Source of the DNA: Gemmatimonadota bacterium
Lineage (GTDB): Bacteria > Gemmatimonadota > Gemmatimonadetes > Gemmatimonadales > GWC2-71-9
Assembly (NCBI GenBank): GCA_016874005.1
Contig: VGVQ01000019.1
Span: 16,749-80,748, forward strand
Length of the DNA: 64,000 nucleotides
Reading direction: 5' to 3'
Shown here in pieces: positions 34,357-43,343 of this stretch. Made by a program: the position numbers and the translations under genes. The notes below the pieces were generated by a model. It did no database searches, had not been told where the DNA came from, and worked only from the letters and a program-made list of their open reading frames with translations. Position 1 is the stretch's first letter. Every line of letters begins with the position of its first letter.

Positions 34357-35577
34357 ATGCGTTGCTCACCCTGGTTCGCCCTCGCCGCGGCCGTCGGGAT
34401 CGCGCGGCCAGCGTTCGCTCAAGAGACGTTGGCCCCGCGGATCGGCGCCACGCTGGCGGGGCTCGAGGCCGAGCTGATCGCGTTCCGTCGCGATCTCCAC
34501 CGGCACCCGGAGGTGTCCGGCGCCGAGGAACGGACCGCGTCGAAGGTCGCGGAACGGCTCCGAGCGTTAGGCATCGAGACCCGGACCGGGGTGGGCGGCC
34601 ACGGGGTGGTCGGGGTGCTCCGGGGGGGACGTCCCGGGCCGGTCGTGGCCTATCGCGCCGACATGGATGCGGTCTATTCGAGCGACCCGGATCCGGTCGA
34701 GTTCAGATCGATGGTGCCCGGGGTCCGACACATCTGCGGCCACGACGTCCACACCACCATCGGAATCGCCTTGGCCGCCGGGCTCGCGTCCCACCGCCGC
34801 GACCTGGCCGGGACCGTGCTGTTCGTGTTTCAGCCGGCCGAAGAACGAGCCACCGGGGCGCTCGCGATGCTCGCCGCCGGGGTGTTCCGCGACCCGCCGC
34901 CGGTGGCGATCTACGGGGTCCACACCGCTCCCTTTCCGGTGGGTCAGCTCGCGACCATCGCCGGCGACATGATGAGCGGCCGGGACCGGTACCGGGTCGC
35001 GATCCACGGTGAGGGCGACCGCGGCGCCGCCACCGCGGCGGTCAGAACCCGACTCGCGGCGCTCGGCACCGTCGCTCCCGCCGAGATCCTGAGGCCGGCT
35101 CCGCGCGATCTGGTGCTGGTCACCCCGCCCCAGGTGGCGGAGTCGGCCGGGGTCACCCTGCTCAGCGGGACCATCATGGCGACTTCCCTGAGCCGGCCCG
35201 CGGTAACGAAGGGGATGCGGGAGATCGGGGCCCTCGCCCAGGGCGGCACCGTGGTCACGCCACGGTACCAACCCAAGACCATCGCGGGCGTCTTCAACGA
35301 CTCGGCCCTGACCGTCCGCGCCACCGCGGCAGCCGAGCAGGTCCTGGGCGCGGGGAACGTGGTCCCCGTCGAGGTCATCGTCCCGGCGTTCAGCGAAGAC
35401 TTCGGGTCCTTCCAGGACCTGGTCCCGGGGGTGTTCTTCTTCCTCGGCGTGAGCAACCCGGCCAAGGGGACCGTCGGAATGCCCCACACGCCCGATTACG
35501 TCGCGGACGAAGGGGCGATCCTGGTCGGCGCCAGAGCCATGGCGGCCGTTCTGCTCGACCGACTCGGACGGCCCTGA
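34357..35577 (+). CDS. Secreted M20-family amidohydrolase
   Basis: A 406-residue protein with a signal peptide (FALAAAVGIARPAFAQ). M20D metal-binding motifs are present: RRDLHRHPE, CGHDVHTT, QPAEERATGA and, near the end, MPHTPDYVADEGA. These enzymes hydrolyse N-acyl amino acids or related amides. The dimerisation domain begins HGEGDRGAATAA where most relatives have HG.GGHAA.P, so this lid may be divergent. It is transcribed away from the CocE gene across a 143-base promoter gap and is followed by the biosynthetic operon 88 bases on. Confidence 0.87.
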   Translation: MRCSPWFALAAAVGIARPAFAQETLAPRIGATLAGLEAELIAFRRDLHRHPEVSGAEERTASKVAERLRALGIETRTGVGGHGVVGVLRGGRPGPVVAYRADMDAVYSSDPDPVEFRSMVPGVRHICGHDVHTTIGIALAAGLASHRRDLAGTVLFVFQPAEERATGALAMLAAGVFRDPPPVAIYGVHTAPFPVGQLATIAGDMMSGRDRYRVAIHGEGDRGAATAAVRTRLAALGTVAPAEILRPAPRDLVLVTPPQVAESAGVTLLSGTIMATSLSRPAVTKGMREIGALAQGGTVVTPRYQPKTIAGVFNDSALTVRATAAAEQVLGAGNVVPVEVIVPAFSEDFGSFQDLVPGVFFFLGVSNPAKGTVGMPHTPDYVADEGAILVGARAMAAVLLDRLGRP

Positions 35578-35665
35578 GCCGCTCGCCGGCCTCCCTCCAG
35601 GCCGGCGCCCGAATCGGCGGTTTCGGGCGGCTGCGCCCGCCGCCCGAGCGGGCTATCGTTCCGGG

Positions 35666-36871
35666 GTGCCGATCGACTCCACCGACGTCCTCATCATCGG
35701 GCTGGGCCCCGCCGGTAGCGCCACCGCGACCCACCTGGCCCGGGCCGGCATCGGGGTGACCGCGATCGACCGAGCGGTGTTCCCGCGTGACAAGGTCTGC
35801 TCCGAATACCTGAGCCCCGAAGCCGTCCGCCACCTCGCCGGTCTCGGGGTGCTCGCCGAGGTCGAGGCCCGGGGGGTTCCCCTCCTGGGCGCCACCGTGT
35901 TCGGACCGAGGGGCGCCCGACTCGAAGGGCGCTTCGGCGAGGCCTGCCCGTCGCCGTTTCGGCCGGCCGGGCTGTCGGTGCCCCGCAAACACCTCGACTA
36001 CACCCTGATGGCGGCAGCGCGATCCGCCGGGGCGCGGGTTCTCGACGGCACCGCGCTGGTGGAGCTGGGGCGATCGGGGCCGGGACAGCGGGCCACGGTC
36101 CGGCGGGACGGCCAGCTAACCACCATCGAGGCCCGGCTCGTCATCGGGGCCGACGGGCTCCGGTCGGCCGTCGCGAGGGCGTTAGGCGGGCGGCGGCGGC
36201 GGACCATCCGCCGATACGGCTTCGTGGCCCACGTCGCCGAGGTGACCGACATGGGCCCGGTCGCCGAGATGCACGTCGGCCAGAGCGGCTACCTCGGACT
36301 CAACGCGATCGGCGGCGGCTTGACCAACGTGGCCGTGGTGGTCCCCGCCGCGACCGCTCGGCGCGCCATCGGGGATCCGGACGGCTTCTGGGCCGACTCG
36401 CTGGCCGGATTCCCGGCGGTCGCGGGCCGGGTTCGGCCCGAGCGGGTCGAACGGCGCGTCCTGGTGAGCGGACCGTTCGACGCCAGCGCGCGGCGGGTCA
36501 TCGGCGACGGTCTCGCCCTGGTCGGCGACGCCGCGGAATTCTTCGACCCGTTCACCGGCGAAGGCGTCTGCGCCGCGCTCCGAGGAGCCGAATTGCTCGC
36601 GCCGGTCGCGATCGCGGCGCTCGGCCTACCGGGCCCGGTCAGCCACGATCGGCTGCTGCCCTACCACACCGCCAGGCGGCAGGCGTTCGGGGGCAAATGG
36701 ATGGTCGAACGGATGATCGGCTACGGGATGCTCTGGCCAGCCCTGTTCGATCGGGCGGTCTCACGGCTGTCGCGCCGGAACCTCGGCCATACCCTGATCG
36801 GCGTCACCGGCGATTTCGTGCCGCCGGGCGAAGTGCTCCGGCCCGGTTTCCTGGCCGCCATGGTAGTTTAG
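35666..36871 (+). CDS. FAD-dependent oxidoreductase, geranylgeranyl-reductase-like
   Basis: A 401-residue flavoprotein starting at GTG 35666. The Rossmann motif is LIIGLGPAGSATA, followed by FPRDKVCSEYLSPEA, the family mark of geranylgeranyl reductases and related hydroxylases. The second FAD motif is LALVGDAAEFFDPFTGEGV. It should reduce or hydroxylate a prenyl or polyketide-like substrate. It is the first gene of a tight operon with a flavin reductase, methyltransferase, SRPBCC protein and ketosynthase. A monooxygenase role, with reduced flavin from the next gene, is a possible reading. Confidence 0.85.
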   Translation: MPIDSTDVLIIGLGPAGSATATHLARAGIGVTAIDRAVFPRDKVCSEYLSPEAVRHLAGLGVLAEVEARGVPLLGATVFGPRGARLEGRFGEACPSPFRPAGLSVPRKHLDYTLMAAARSAGARVLDGTALVELGRSGPGQRATVRRDGQLTTIEARLVIGADGLRSAVARALGGRRRRTIRRYGFVAHVAEVTDMGPVAEMHVGQSGYLGLNAIGGGLTNVAVVVPAATARRAIGDPDGFWADSLAGFPAVAGRVRPERVERRVLVSGPFDASARRVIGDGLALVGDAAEFFDPFTGEGVCAALRGAELLAPVAIAALGLPGPVSHDRLLPYHTARRQAFGGKWMVERMIGYGMLWPALFDRAVSRLSRRNLGHTLIGVTGDFVPPGEVLRPGFLAAMVV

Positions 36872-36874
36872 AGC

Positions 36875-37354
36875 ATGGCCTCCCCCCTCGACGCGGCTCA
36901 GTTCCGGGAGCTGTGCGGTCGCTTCGCCACCGGCGTGGTGGTGGTCACGGCGAGCCCGGCCAGCGGCGCCCCGGCCGGGATGACGGCCAACAGCTTCGCC
37001 TCGGTATCACTGGAACCCCCGCTGGTCTCGGTCAACGTCGATCGCGGATCCGAGTTCCACGCCGTGATCGAGCGGGCCGCGAGCTTCGCGATCAACGTGC
37101 TCTCGCAGGATCAGGAATGGATCTCGCGGCGGTTCGCCGCCTCGGCCTCGAATCGGTTCGACGGGGTCGGATACCGGCGGTCCGAGCGAGGTTCGATCGT
37201 CCTGGCCGGGGTGGTCGCCGTCATCGAGTGCGAGACCCTCGAGCGGATTCCCGTCGGTGACCACACCATCGTGATCGGAAGGGTGGTCGGCGGCGATACC
37301 CACGACCTGGCTCCGCTGTTGTACTACCGCGGCGGCTACCGGACCCTCGGATGA
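36875..37354 (+). CDS. Flavin reductase-like FMN-binding protein
   Basis: A 159-residue protein of the DIM6/NTAB (flavin reductase) family. FRELCGRFATGVVVVTA, GMTANSFASVSLEPPLVSVNV and the C-terminal HTIVIGRVV..G....PLLYYRGGYRTL follow the usual order. It would supply reduced flavin, or use bound FMN itself. It starts 3 bases after the FAD oxidoreductase, so a two-component redox system is likely. Length is normal for the family. Confidence 0.9.
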   Translation: MASPLDAAQFRELCGRFATGVVVVTASPASGAPAGMTANSFASVSLEPPLVSVNVDRGSEFHAVIERAASFAINVLSQDQEWISRRFAASASNRFDGVGYRRSERGSIVLAGVVAVIECETLERIPVGDHTIVIGRVVGGDTHDLAPLLYYRGGYRTLG

Positions 37355-38076
37355 CGACCGCCGAAGCCCACCTGGCCCCGGGCCGGGAACTGCTCGACGA
37401 CCCCCGGGCCGATCCGGCCCTGGTGCGAGCGTCGCTTCGGAACATCGCCCGAGCCAACCGGTGGTTCGGCGGCGTCGCGGCGGCTCGCTTCGGGGTCGGC
37501 CGGCTCCTCGATCGGCGTCCCGACCGGCCCGGGGCGGTGTCATCCGGCCACCGCGATCGGGTCACCCTGCTGGACGTCGGGACCGGGATGGGCGACCTGC
37601 CCGCGGCGTTAGGCAGCTGGCTCGCCGGGCGTGGCGTCGCGGCGACCTGCTTCGCGGTGGAGCGCAATCCCACCGCCGCTCGGATGGCGGCCGAGGGCGG
37701 TCTCGCCACGGCCGTCGGCGACGGCTTGCGGCTGCCCTTCGGCGGCCGATCCGTCGACATCGTGCTCCTCAGTCAGATCGCCCACCACCTCGCGCCCCCA
37801 GCGATCCTCGAGCTCTGCCGAGAAGCCACCCGGGTTGCCCGAATCGGCGTCGTCCTGGCCGACCTGGCCCGATCGCGACTCGCTCAGATCGGCTTTTTCG
37901 TGGCGAGCCGAGCCCTCCGGTTCGATCCGGCCACCTGCGCCGACGGGGTCACCTCGGTCAAACGGGGGTTCCGCGTCGGGGATCTGGCGGGGCTCCTGGC
38001 CCAGGGCGGCATCGCCGCCCACTGCGTCGCCAGGCCGGGGTGGAGGGTGGTCGCGACTTGGGGTGTCCTCCCATGA
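37351..38076 (+). CDS. Class I SAM methyltransferase in biosynthetic operon
   Basis: A 241-residue methyltransferase. Motif I is LLDVGTGMGDLP, with an acidic AVERN at strand 2, GDGLRLPFGGRSVDIVLLSQIAHHL for motifs II and III, and VVLADLARSRLAQ following. The start of the frame RASLRNIARANRWFGG suits the polyketide/quinone methyltransferase group. It overlaps its neighbours by 4 bases on both sides. The acceptor is unknown; a hydroxyl or carbon of the operon product is inferred. Confidence 0.85.
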   Translation: MTTAEAHLAPGRELLDDPRADPALVRASLRNIARANRWFGGVAAARFGVGRLLDRRPDRPGAVSSGHRDRVTLLDVGTGMGDLPAALGSWLAGRGVAATCFAVERNPTAARMAAEGGLATAVGDGLRLPFGGRSVDIVLLSQIAHHLAPPAILELCREATRVARIGVVLADLARSRLAQIGFFVASRALRFDPATCADGVTSVKRGFRVGDLAGLLAQGGIAAHCVARPGWRVVATWGVLP

Positions 38077-38537
38077 TGCGAACCGTGGACCGAGCCCAAG
38101 TGCGCGCCCCGATCGACCGGGTGTTCCGGTACGCCAGCGAGGTGGAGCGCTGGCCGACGTTCCTCGACCACTATCGGTGGGTCAAGATGCTGGAGCGATT
38201 CGAATCCGATCGCGGCATCGTCGAGATGGCGGCCTACCGCCCGTTCGGCGCCTTCGATTGGCCGACGTGGTGGGTCTCGGAGATGGCCATCGAGCGGGCC
38301 GATCACCGGGTCCGCTATCGGCACATCCGCGGGATCACGACGGGCATGGACGTGGTCTGGCAGCTCACCGAGACGGCCGGCGGGACCGAGATCGAGTTGA
38401 TTCACGAGTGGACCGGCCCGGCCTGGCCGCTGATCCGGCGGCCCGCGGCCGAGTGGGTCATCGGCCCGATTTTCGTCCACGGGATCGCCTCGCGCACCAT
38501 CGCGGGGGTCAAGCGGGCGGCGGAGTTGGGCGAATGA
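38073..38537 (+). CDS. SRPBCC (START-like) polyketide cyclase/aromatase-type protein
   Basis: A 154-residue START-fold protein: RTVDRAQVRAPIDRVFRYASEVERWPTFLDHY at the N-terminus is the coenzyme Q-binding/aromatase type. TEIELIHEWTGPAWPLIRRPAAEWVIGPIFV forms the last helix. Such proteins bind hydrophobic ligands and some cyclise polyketides. A double ATG (38073 and 38076) overlaps the methyltransferase stop; 38073 gives the usual ATGA coupling. Its place between methyltransferase and ketosynthase suggests action on the same product. Confidence 0.85.
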   Translation: MMRTVDRAQVRAPIDRVFRYASEVERWPTFLDHYRWVKMLERFESDRGIVEMAAYRPFGAFDWPTWWVSEMAIERADHRVRYRHIRGITTGMDVVWQLTETAGGTEIELIHEWTGPAWPLIRRPAAEWVIGPIFVHGIASRTIAGVKRAAELGE

Positions 38538-39778
38538 CCCGGCTCCGCCGCGCGGTGATCACCGGGATCGGAGCGGTCACCCCCATCGGGATCGGCGTCG
38601 AGGGCCTCTGGCGCGGTCTCATGGCCAAGCGGTCGGCGGTGGGTCCGGTCACCCGGTTCGACCCTACTCCATTCCGCACCCACATCGCGGCGGAGATCAA
38701 CGACTTCGATCCGGTCGACTTCCTCGGCGCCAAGCGCTCCAAGCGGATGGACCGGTGCTCGCAGCTGGCGCTGTCGGCCGGGAAGATGGCGCTCGACGAC
38801 GCCGGGCTCCGGCTCGAAGGCGAGGACCGAGACCGGATCGGGGTCATGATGGGGACGGCGTTAGGCGGCGTATCGCTCGCCGAGGAGCAGCATACCCGGT
38901 TCCTCTCCGGCGGGGTCCGGGCGGTGGACCCGGGGGTGGCCCTGACCGTCTTCGCCGGCGCTTCGAGCGCCAATCTCGCCATCGATTTCGGGGTCACCGG
39001 CCCCAACCTGACCAACGGGATGAGCTGCGCCTCGGGCGCGATCGCCATCGGCGAGGCAGCCAAGGCCGTGATGCTGGGCGAGGCGGACGTGATGTTCGCC
39101 GGCGGTTCGGAAGCCCCCCTCGCCCCGCTCACCTTCGGCGCCTTCGCGATCATCCGGGCGATGTCGACCCGGAACGACGACCCGGCCTCCGCCAGCCGAC
39201 CCTTCGACCGGGACCGCGACGGATTCGTCATGGCCGAGGGCGCCGCGATCGTGATCGTGGAAGAGCGGGAACGGGCCCTGGCCCGAGGCGCGAAGATCTA
39301 CGCCGAGTTGGTGGGTTACGGGCTCACCAACGATGCCCACCATATGGCCGCGCCGCTCCCGGGCGGTCGTCAGGCGGCCCGCGCCATGGCCAACGCTCTC
39401 CGGATGGCCCGGATCGCGCCGGCGGAGGTGGGCTACATCAACGCCCACGGGTCCTCGACCCAGCTCAACGACCCGACCGAGACCGAGGCCATCAAGTCGG
39501 TCTTCGGCGACCGGGCCGCGCGGGTCCCGATCAGCGGAACCAAGGGCTACTACGGCCACGCGTTAGGCGCGAGCGGGGCCTTTGAGGCCGCCATCAGCGC
39601 CCTCGCGACGGCCCGGCGCTGGATTCCGCCCACCGTCAATCTCGGCGCCCCCGACGACGCCTGCGATCTCGACTACACCCGGGGCGACGGCCGGAGCCTC
39701 GACCCCGAGTTCCTGCTCAGCAACTCGTTCGGCTTTGGGGGAATCAACGCCGCGCTGGTGTTCCAGCGAGCGGTGTAA
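38534..39778 (+). CDS. Beta-ketoacyl-ACP synthase II-like ketosynthase
   Basis: A 414-residue KAS II/FabF-family condensing enzyme with a complete Cys-His-His triad: Cys165 in NGMSCASG, His305 in NAHGSST and His342 in KGYYGHALGAS. The end LSNSFGFGGINAALVF is also canonical. It condenses malonyl-ACP with an acyl chain. Being the last gene of an operon with redox, methylation and cyclase genes, and with no acyl carrier protein or other fab gene near, it is more likely dedicated to a secondary product than the housekeeping FabF. The ATG overlaps the SRPBCC stop by 4 bases. Confidence 0.92.
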   Translation: MTRLRRAVITGIGAVTPIGIGVEGLWRGLMAKRSAVGPVTRFDPTPFRTHIAAEINDFDPVDFLGAKRSKRMDRCSQLALSAGKMALDDAGLRLEGEDRDRIGVMMGTALGGVSLAEEQHTRFLSGGVRAVDPGVALTVFAGASSANLAIDFGVTGPNLTNGMSCASGAIAIGEAAKAVMLGEADVMFAGGSEAPLAPLTFGAFAIIRAMSTRNDDPASASRPFDRDRDGFVMAEGAAIVIVEERERALARGAKIYAELVGYGLTNDAHHMAAPLPGGRQAARAMANALRMARIAPAEVGYINAHGSSTQLNDPTETEAIKSVFGDRAARVPISGTKGYYGHALGASGAFEAAISALATARRWIPPTVNLGAPDDACDLDYTRGDGRSLDPEFLLSNSFGFGGINAALVFQRAV

Positions 39779-39810
39779 AGGCAAGCAAGCCGAGCCCGCT
39801 CGCCGCCGCT

Positions 39811-39898
39811 CGCTCACCCGGGGGGTTCAGCCCGGGAGCGCGGCGTCTAGGTCGGACGGACCACACCGTGTGGATCGAAACCGGAATCGCGGTTTCGA
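39811..39898. terminator. Two hairpins after the ketosynthase operon
   Basis: The 164-base convergent gap holds CGCT-CA-CCCGGG / CCCGGG-AGCG (39811-39840) and a 9-bp hairpin, TCGAAACCG / CGGTTTCGA with loop GAATCG (39875-39898). They probably end the operon on one side and the aminotransferase transcript on the other. Nothing coding is seen here. Confidence 0.5.
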
Positions 39899-39942
39899 CT
39901 CGACCGACGCGCCAACCTTAGGCAGCCACTACCCGACCGACG

Positions 39943-40839
39943 TCAGGCCGCCACCGCCGACTCGACCCGCCCGGCGTGGGCGAACGCCCAGTAGAGTTCC
40001 CGGGCTCGCCGATAGATGGGGCCGGCCTCGAGGACCCGCGACTCGTACTTGAGGCACGGCAGGACCTTGCTGTGATTGCCGGTCGAGAAGATCTCGTCGG
40101 CCTCGAGCACCTCGGCCGGTCGGATGGTCCGCTCCACCACCTCGACCCCGGCATCTCGAAGCAGCCGAATGACCCGCTGCCGGGTGATCCCGTTCAGGAA
40201 GGTCCCGTTGGGTACCGGGGTGTGACAAACGCCGTCCTTGCCGATCATCACGTTCTGGGCGGAGAACTCGGCCACGTTGCCGATCGGGTCGCACGTCAGG
40301 GCATTGTCGAAGCCCCTGCGGTTGGCTTCGGCAACCGCCATCCCCGCGAGCGGGTAGAGGCAGGCGGCTTTCGCGTGGGTCGGGGCCTGTTCCGGGCCGG
40401 GACGTCGAAAGGGCGAAAGGCAGGCGGTGAACCCCTTGATCGGGTCACCCAACGGCAGCGGCATGATCACCAGGGCGAACTGGGTCGAATCGGGATTCGG
40501 AGCAAGCGCGCCGGTCTCGGCCCAGAACATCGGCCGCACGTACAAGGCGGCGTCCGGCGGGAATTGAGCGATCCCTTCCCGGGCGAGGGCGAGAATCTCC
40601 CCAGCGGTCAACCCGGGCCGGAGATTCAGCCCGGCGGCCGAGCGAACCACCCGCTGGCAATGGAGATCGAGATCCGGGGCGACACCCTCGAAGGCGCGGG
40701 CTCCGTCGAACACGGTGTTGCCGAGCCAGGCCGCGTTGCTCTCGGAGGTCATCAACGGGACCGGCCCGACCTGCCAGCGGCCCTGGTAGTAGCAGATCGA
40801 GGAAGCCGATTGGTGGGCGTGAGTCGAGTGGTCGGACAT
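39943..40839 (-). CDS. Class IV aminotransferase (branched-chain type)
   Basis: A 298-residue fold-type IV PLP enzyme from ATG 40839. LGNTVFDGARAFEG, YVRPMFWAETG, candidate PLP lysine in THAKAACLYPLAG, AEFSAQNVMIGKDG and NGTFLNGITRQRVIRLL follow the order of branched-chain aminotransferases (IlvE). The lysine region differs from the common K..GNY, so the substrate may not be a branched-chain amino acid. D-amino-acid aminotransferase and aminodeoxychorismate lyase are alternatives. The frame is open well upstream, but the extension is not protein-like. Confidence 0.82.
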   Translation of the reverse strand: MSDHSTHAHQSASSICYYQGRWQVGPVPLMTSESNAAWLGNTVFDGARAFEGVAPDLDLHCQRVVRSAAGLNLRPGLTAGEILALAREGIAQFPPDAALYVRPMFWAETGALAPNPDSTQFALVIMPLPLGDPIKGFTACLSPFRRPGPEQAPTHAKAACLYPLAGMAVAEANRRGFDNALTCDPIGNVAEFSAQNVMIGKDGVCHTPVPNGTFLNGITRQRVIRLLRDAGVEVVERTIRPAEVLEADEIFSTGNHSKVLPCLKYESRVLEAGPIYRRARELYWAFAHAGRVESAVAA

Positions 40840-40941
40840 TTCCGGCCTCGGAGCGCGTGGATGAGCGTGGCGATCGATCCAATGTAACCCGCGGCCCGGC
40901 CGCCGCGATATATTGACCGGCAACTTCCCCAGGTTGCTTCC

Positions 40942-41868
40942 TTGCGTCGTACCGTCACCGCATTGGTCTCCGCGAGCGTCGTCGCGTCTCCCGCGGCCGC
41001 CCAGCGTCTCGAATACCGGCCAGTCCCCTCCCGAGGGGTGCAAGCGTTCACCTTCCAGTCGCCGTCGATGGGGGTTCGGTTCTCGGTCAACGTCGGCACA
41101 GGGCCGAGCTACCGCCCCGGAAGCACCACCCGATACCCCGCCCTGATCACCACCGACGGCGACTTCGCGTTCGGCACGGTTCACGAGTCGGCCCGGTCGT
41201 TGGTGCAAGAGGCGGCCATCGACGAGATCATCGTGGTCAGCATCGGGACCAGCTACGACGAGGGCGACTCGACCTGGACCCGCCGCCGGATCTACGAGTT
41301 CTCACCGCCCGACTGGGATCGTCAGGATGCCTTCGGCAAGGTGGTGACGGGCGCCTGTTCCAGCTACGGCTCCGCCCCGGGTCGATGCACCGGGGGAGCC
41401 CCCGGCTTCCTGAACGCGATCGTCACCGAGCTGATTCCGCTGATCGCGGAACGGTTTCCGATCGATCGGGCGGACCTCGGATTGTTCGGGATCTCGGCGG
41501 GAGGTTTCTTCGCGTCGTGGGCCATGTTCCAACCCAACGCCCCGTTCAAGAAGTACCTGATCTCGAGCCCCGCGATGGCGTACGGGAACGGGGAGATCTT
41601 CAGGCTCGAGTCCCGTTGGGCGGCCGATCGCAAGGATTGGCCGGTGGCGATCTACTTCGGGGCTGGCGATCTCGAGATCCAACACCAGTTATACGAGGGC
41701 GTCGGCCAAATCGTCAGCGGGATGACCCGCCTCGCCGGCCTCCTCGCCAGCCGCAACTACCCGGGGCTCAGGATGACCACGGAAGTCCATCCCGGGATGA
41801 GCCACGGCGACGTCATGGGCACCGTGGTGGTGCGGGGCTTACGAACCCTGTACCGCAAAGGCGGCTGA
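40942..41868 (+). CDS. Secreted putative esterase (D-type alpha/beta hydrolase)
   Basis: About 308 residues from TTG 40942, which gives a proper signal peptide (VTALVSASVVASPAAAQ). It has the alpha/beta-hydrolase nucleophile elbow LGLFGISAGG, RYPALITTDGDFAF near the start, and a C-terminal His in HPGMSHGDVMG. This is the putative esterase family (PF00756), related to enterobactin and feruloyl esterases. FSPPDWDRQDAFGK and a cysteine pair (ACSSYGSAPGRC) lie between. Periplasmic or secreted; substrate unknown. Confidence 0.8.
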   Translation: MRRTVTALVSASVVASPAAAQRLEYRPVPSRGVQAFTFQSPSMGVRFSVNVGTGPSYRPGSTTRYPALITTDGDFAFGTVHESARSLVQEAAIDEIIVVSIGTSYDEGDSTWTRRRIYEFSPPDWDRQDAFGKVVTGACSSYGSAPGRCTGGAPGFLNAIVTELIPLIAERFPIDRADLGLFGISAGGFFASWAMFQPNAPFKKYLISSPAMAYGNGEIFRLESRWAADRKDWPVAIYFGAGDLEIQHQLYEGVGQIVSGMTRLAGLLASRNYPGLRMTTEVHPGMSHGDVMGTVVVRGLRTLYRKGG

Positions 41869-41933
41869 AGGTCAGGCGTCTCGGACGCGGTGCCTCCGCG
41901 GCGCCGCAGCATGCCCTGGTACGGCGCGGCACA

Positions 41934-43166
41934 TCAGACCGGAGGGTTCTTCAACCCTTCCATCACGAACGGCCGCGGTGTGGATGTGGTGCGGCGTGGT
42001 CTCTGGTCCCGGCCTACGAAGGTTGGCACGTTGCCCCATGCCATGATCGTGCCGTCGGCCAGTGTCGCGACGCTGCGTGCCACGTCGGCGGACACCGAGC
42101 GCACGCCCTTGAGGCCCGGCACCGGCGCAGGCAGCGGGCCGGCATGCCCGACCTCGCCGACGAGATCGTTTCCCCAGGAGATGACCGTTCCGGCGGTGGT
42201 AATGGCGAGCATGTGCGACTCGCCGCAGGCGAGCGCGCGAACACCCATGACGCCAGCGACCGGGGCAGGCGTCGGATATGGCGCGTCCCACCTGGAGAGC
42301 TTGCGACCGAGCCCGCCATTGCCCCAGCCCCACGCCATCACCGTGCCATCGCGGAGCAGCGCGCCGGAAATCATGGATCCGGCAACGACTGCCACCGCGC
42401 CCGCCACCCCCGTCACCGCGACGGGGGTGTTGCGATCGACAGTGGTCCCGTCACCAAGTTGGCCCTGCCGGTTCAGGCCCCACGCCCAAACCGATCCGTC
42501 CTCCAGCAGCGCGAGCGAATGCGACCCGCCTACCGCGATGTCGACCACGCCGGACAGGCCGGGAACACGCATCGGGAACGGGACGACGTGCGGCACCTGC
42601 TCGCTGTACCTGTAGCGGAAGGCAGGCGTTGGACCGATGCCCAACTGACCCCTGATGTTGTAGCCCCAGGCGTAGGCGGCGCCGGCCCGGGTCACCGCCA
42701 GCGTGTGGTCGCCACTGCTGGCGACGCGTACCGCGTCGGTGATATCGAGCACTGGCGTTGGTGCGGCTGGGACCTTCCGCACCTGGCTGGTCGCCTCGAA
42801 TTCCGCCAAAGGCGTGATGCCGAGCGCGCCGCGGGCATTGATGCCCCACGCCAGAATACGGCCGTCTGGCATCACGGCGAACGAGGTGGTGATGCCGCTG
42901 GCGATGTCAACGGCGCCGCGGACCGCCGGGAGTTCGAAGGCCAGGCTTTCTGGCAGGGGGTCGCTGTGGCCGAGACCAGCATGCCGGCCGTCAAAGATGA
43001 ACCCAGGTTGCGGGCACATGGTCACGGCACCGTCGGGCTCGAGGACGAAGGTGAATGAGCCCCGGCAGATCGCGCGGCGCTCGCGCGGCGCCGGCGTTTG
43101 CAGTGCCGATCGGAGCGCCAGCGGCGCCGAGGAGATCATTGCCAGCAGAGTGCGTCGGGTAATCAT
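41934..43166 (-). CDS. Exported RCC1-repeat (beta-propeller) protein
   Basis: A 410-residue protein whose start [21 protein letters not shown] looks like a Tat or Sec signal. It carries about six RCC1-type repeats, each of the form G..H.LA....G....WG.N..G.LG (for example [19 protein letters not shown] and [20 protein letters not shown]). These build a seven-bladed propeller used for protein or ligand binding. Bacterial RCC1 proteins have no common assigned role. A strong GGAGGAG precedes the ATG. It lies next to the low-GC GNAT gene and could have come in by transfer, though its own composition is close to the local average. Confidence 0.85.
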   Translation of the reverse strand: MITRRTLLAMISSAPLALRSALQTPAPRERRAICRGSFTFVLEPDGAVTMCPQPGFIFDGRHAGLGHSDPLPESLAFELPAVRGAVDIASGITTSFAVMPDGRILAWGINARGALGITPLAEFEATSQVRKVPAAPTPVLDITDAVRVASSGDHTLAVTRAGAAYAWGYNIRGQLGIGPTPAFRYRYSEQVPHVVPFPMRVPGLSGVVDIAVGGSHSLALLEDGSVWAWGLNRQGQLGDGTTVDRNTPVAVTGVAGAVAVVAGSMISGALLRDGTVMAWGWGNGGLGRKLSRWDAPYPTPAPVAGVMGVRALACGESHMLAITTAGTVISWGNDLVGEVGHAGPLPAPVPGLKGVRSVSADVARSVATLADGTIMAWGNVPTFVGRDQRPRRTTSTPRPFVMEGLKNPPV

Positions 43167-43343
43167 GGGTTCTCCTCCAACGAGTATCGATTTCGCCTCG
43201 GCATGGATAACACGGGTGACTCGGCAAGGGTCCGAACGGTAGCTTCCATTGGTGTGCTCGCGGTACCGGTCGTCCCGGTGTTGCCTGACGAAAGAACTCG
43301 GCCGCCCGGGCCATCCGTGGCCGGCGTCGGCTGGAGCGTCCTG

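Noticed and set aside
30744..34358. A 1204-codon reverse frame that seems to fuse an upstream region to the M28 peptidase.
   Set aside because: The first about 655 codons are antiphase to the CocE/NonD gene and read as Arg/Pro-rich nonsense. The real M28 start is ATG 32393 with its own ribosome site and signal peptide.
34357..35577. Treating the M20 enzyme as inactive because its lid motif is altered.
   Set aside because: The metal-site blocks CGHDVHTT, QPAEE and the C-terminal H.PDY..DE are intact; only the dimerisation-domain motif differs, which does not imply loss of activity.
37631..39778. A 715-codon forward frame ending with the ketosynthase.
   Set aside because: Only the part from ATG 38534 is protein-like. 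The earlier part is out of frame with the methyltransferase and SRPBCC genes.
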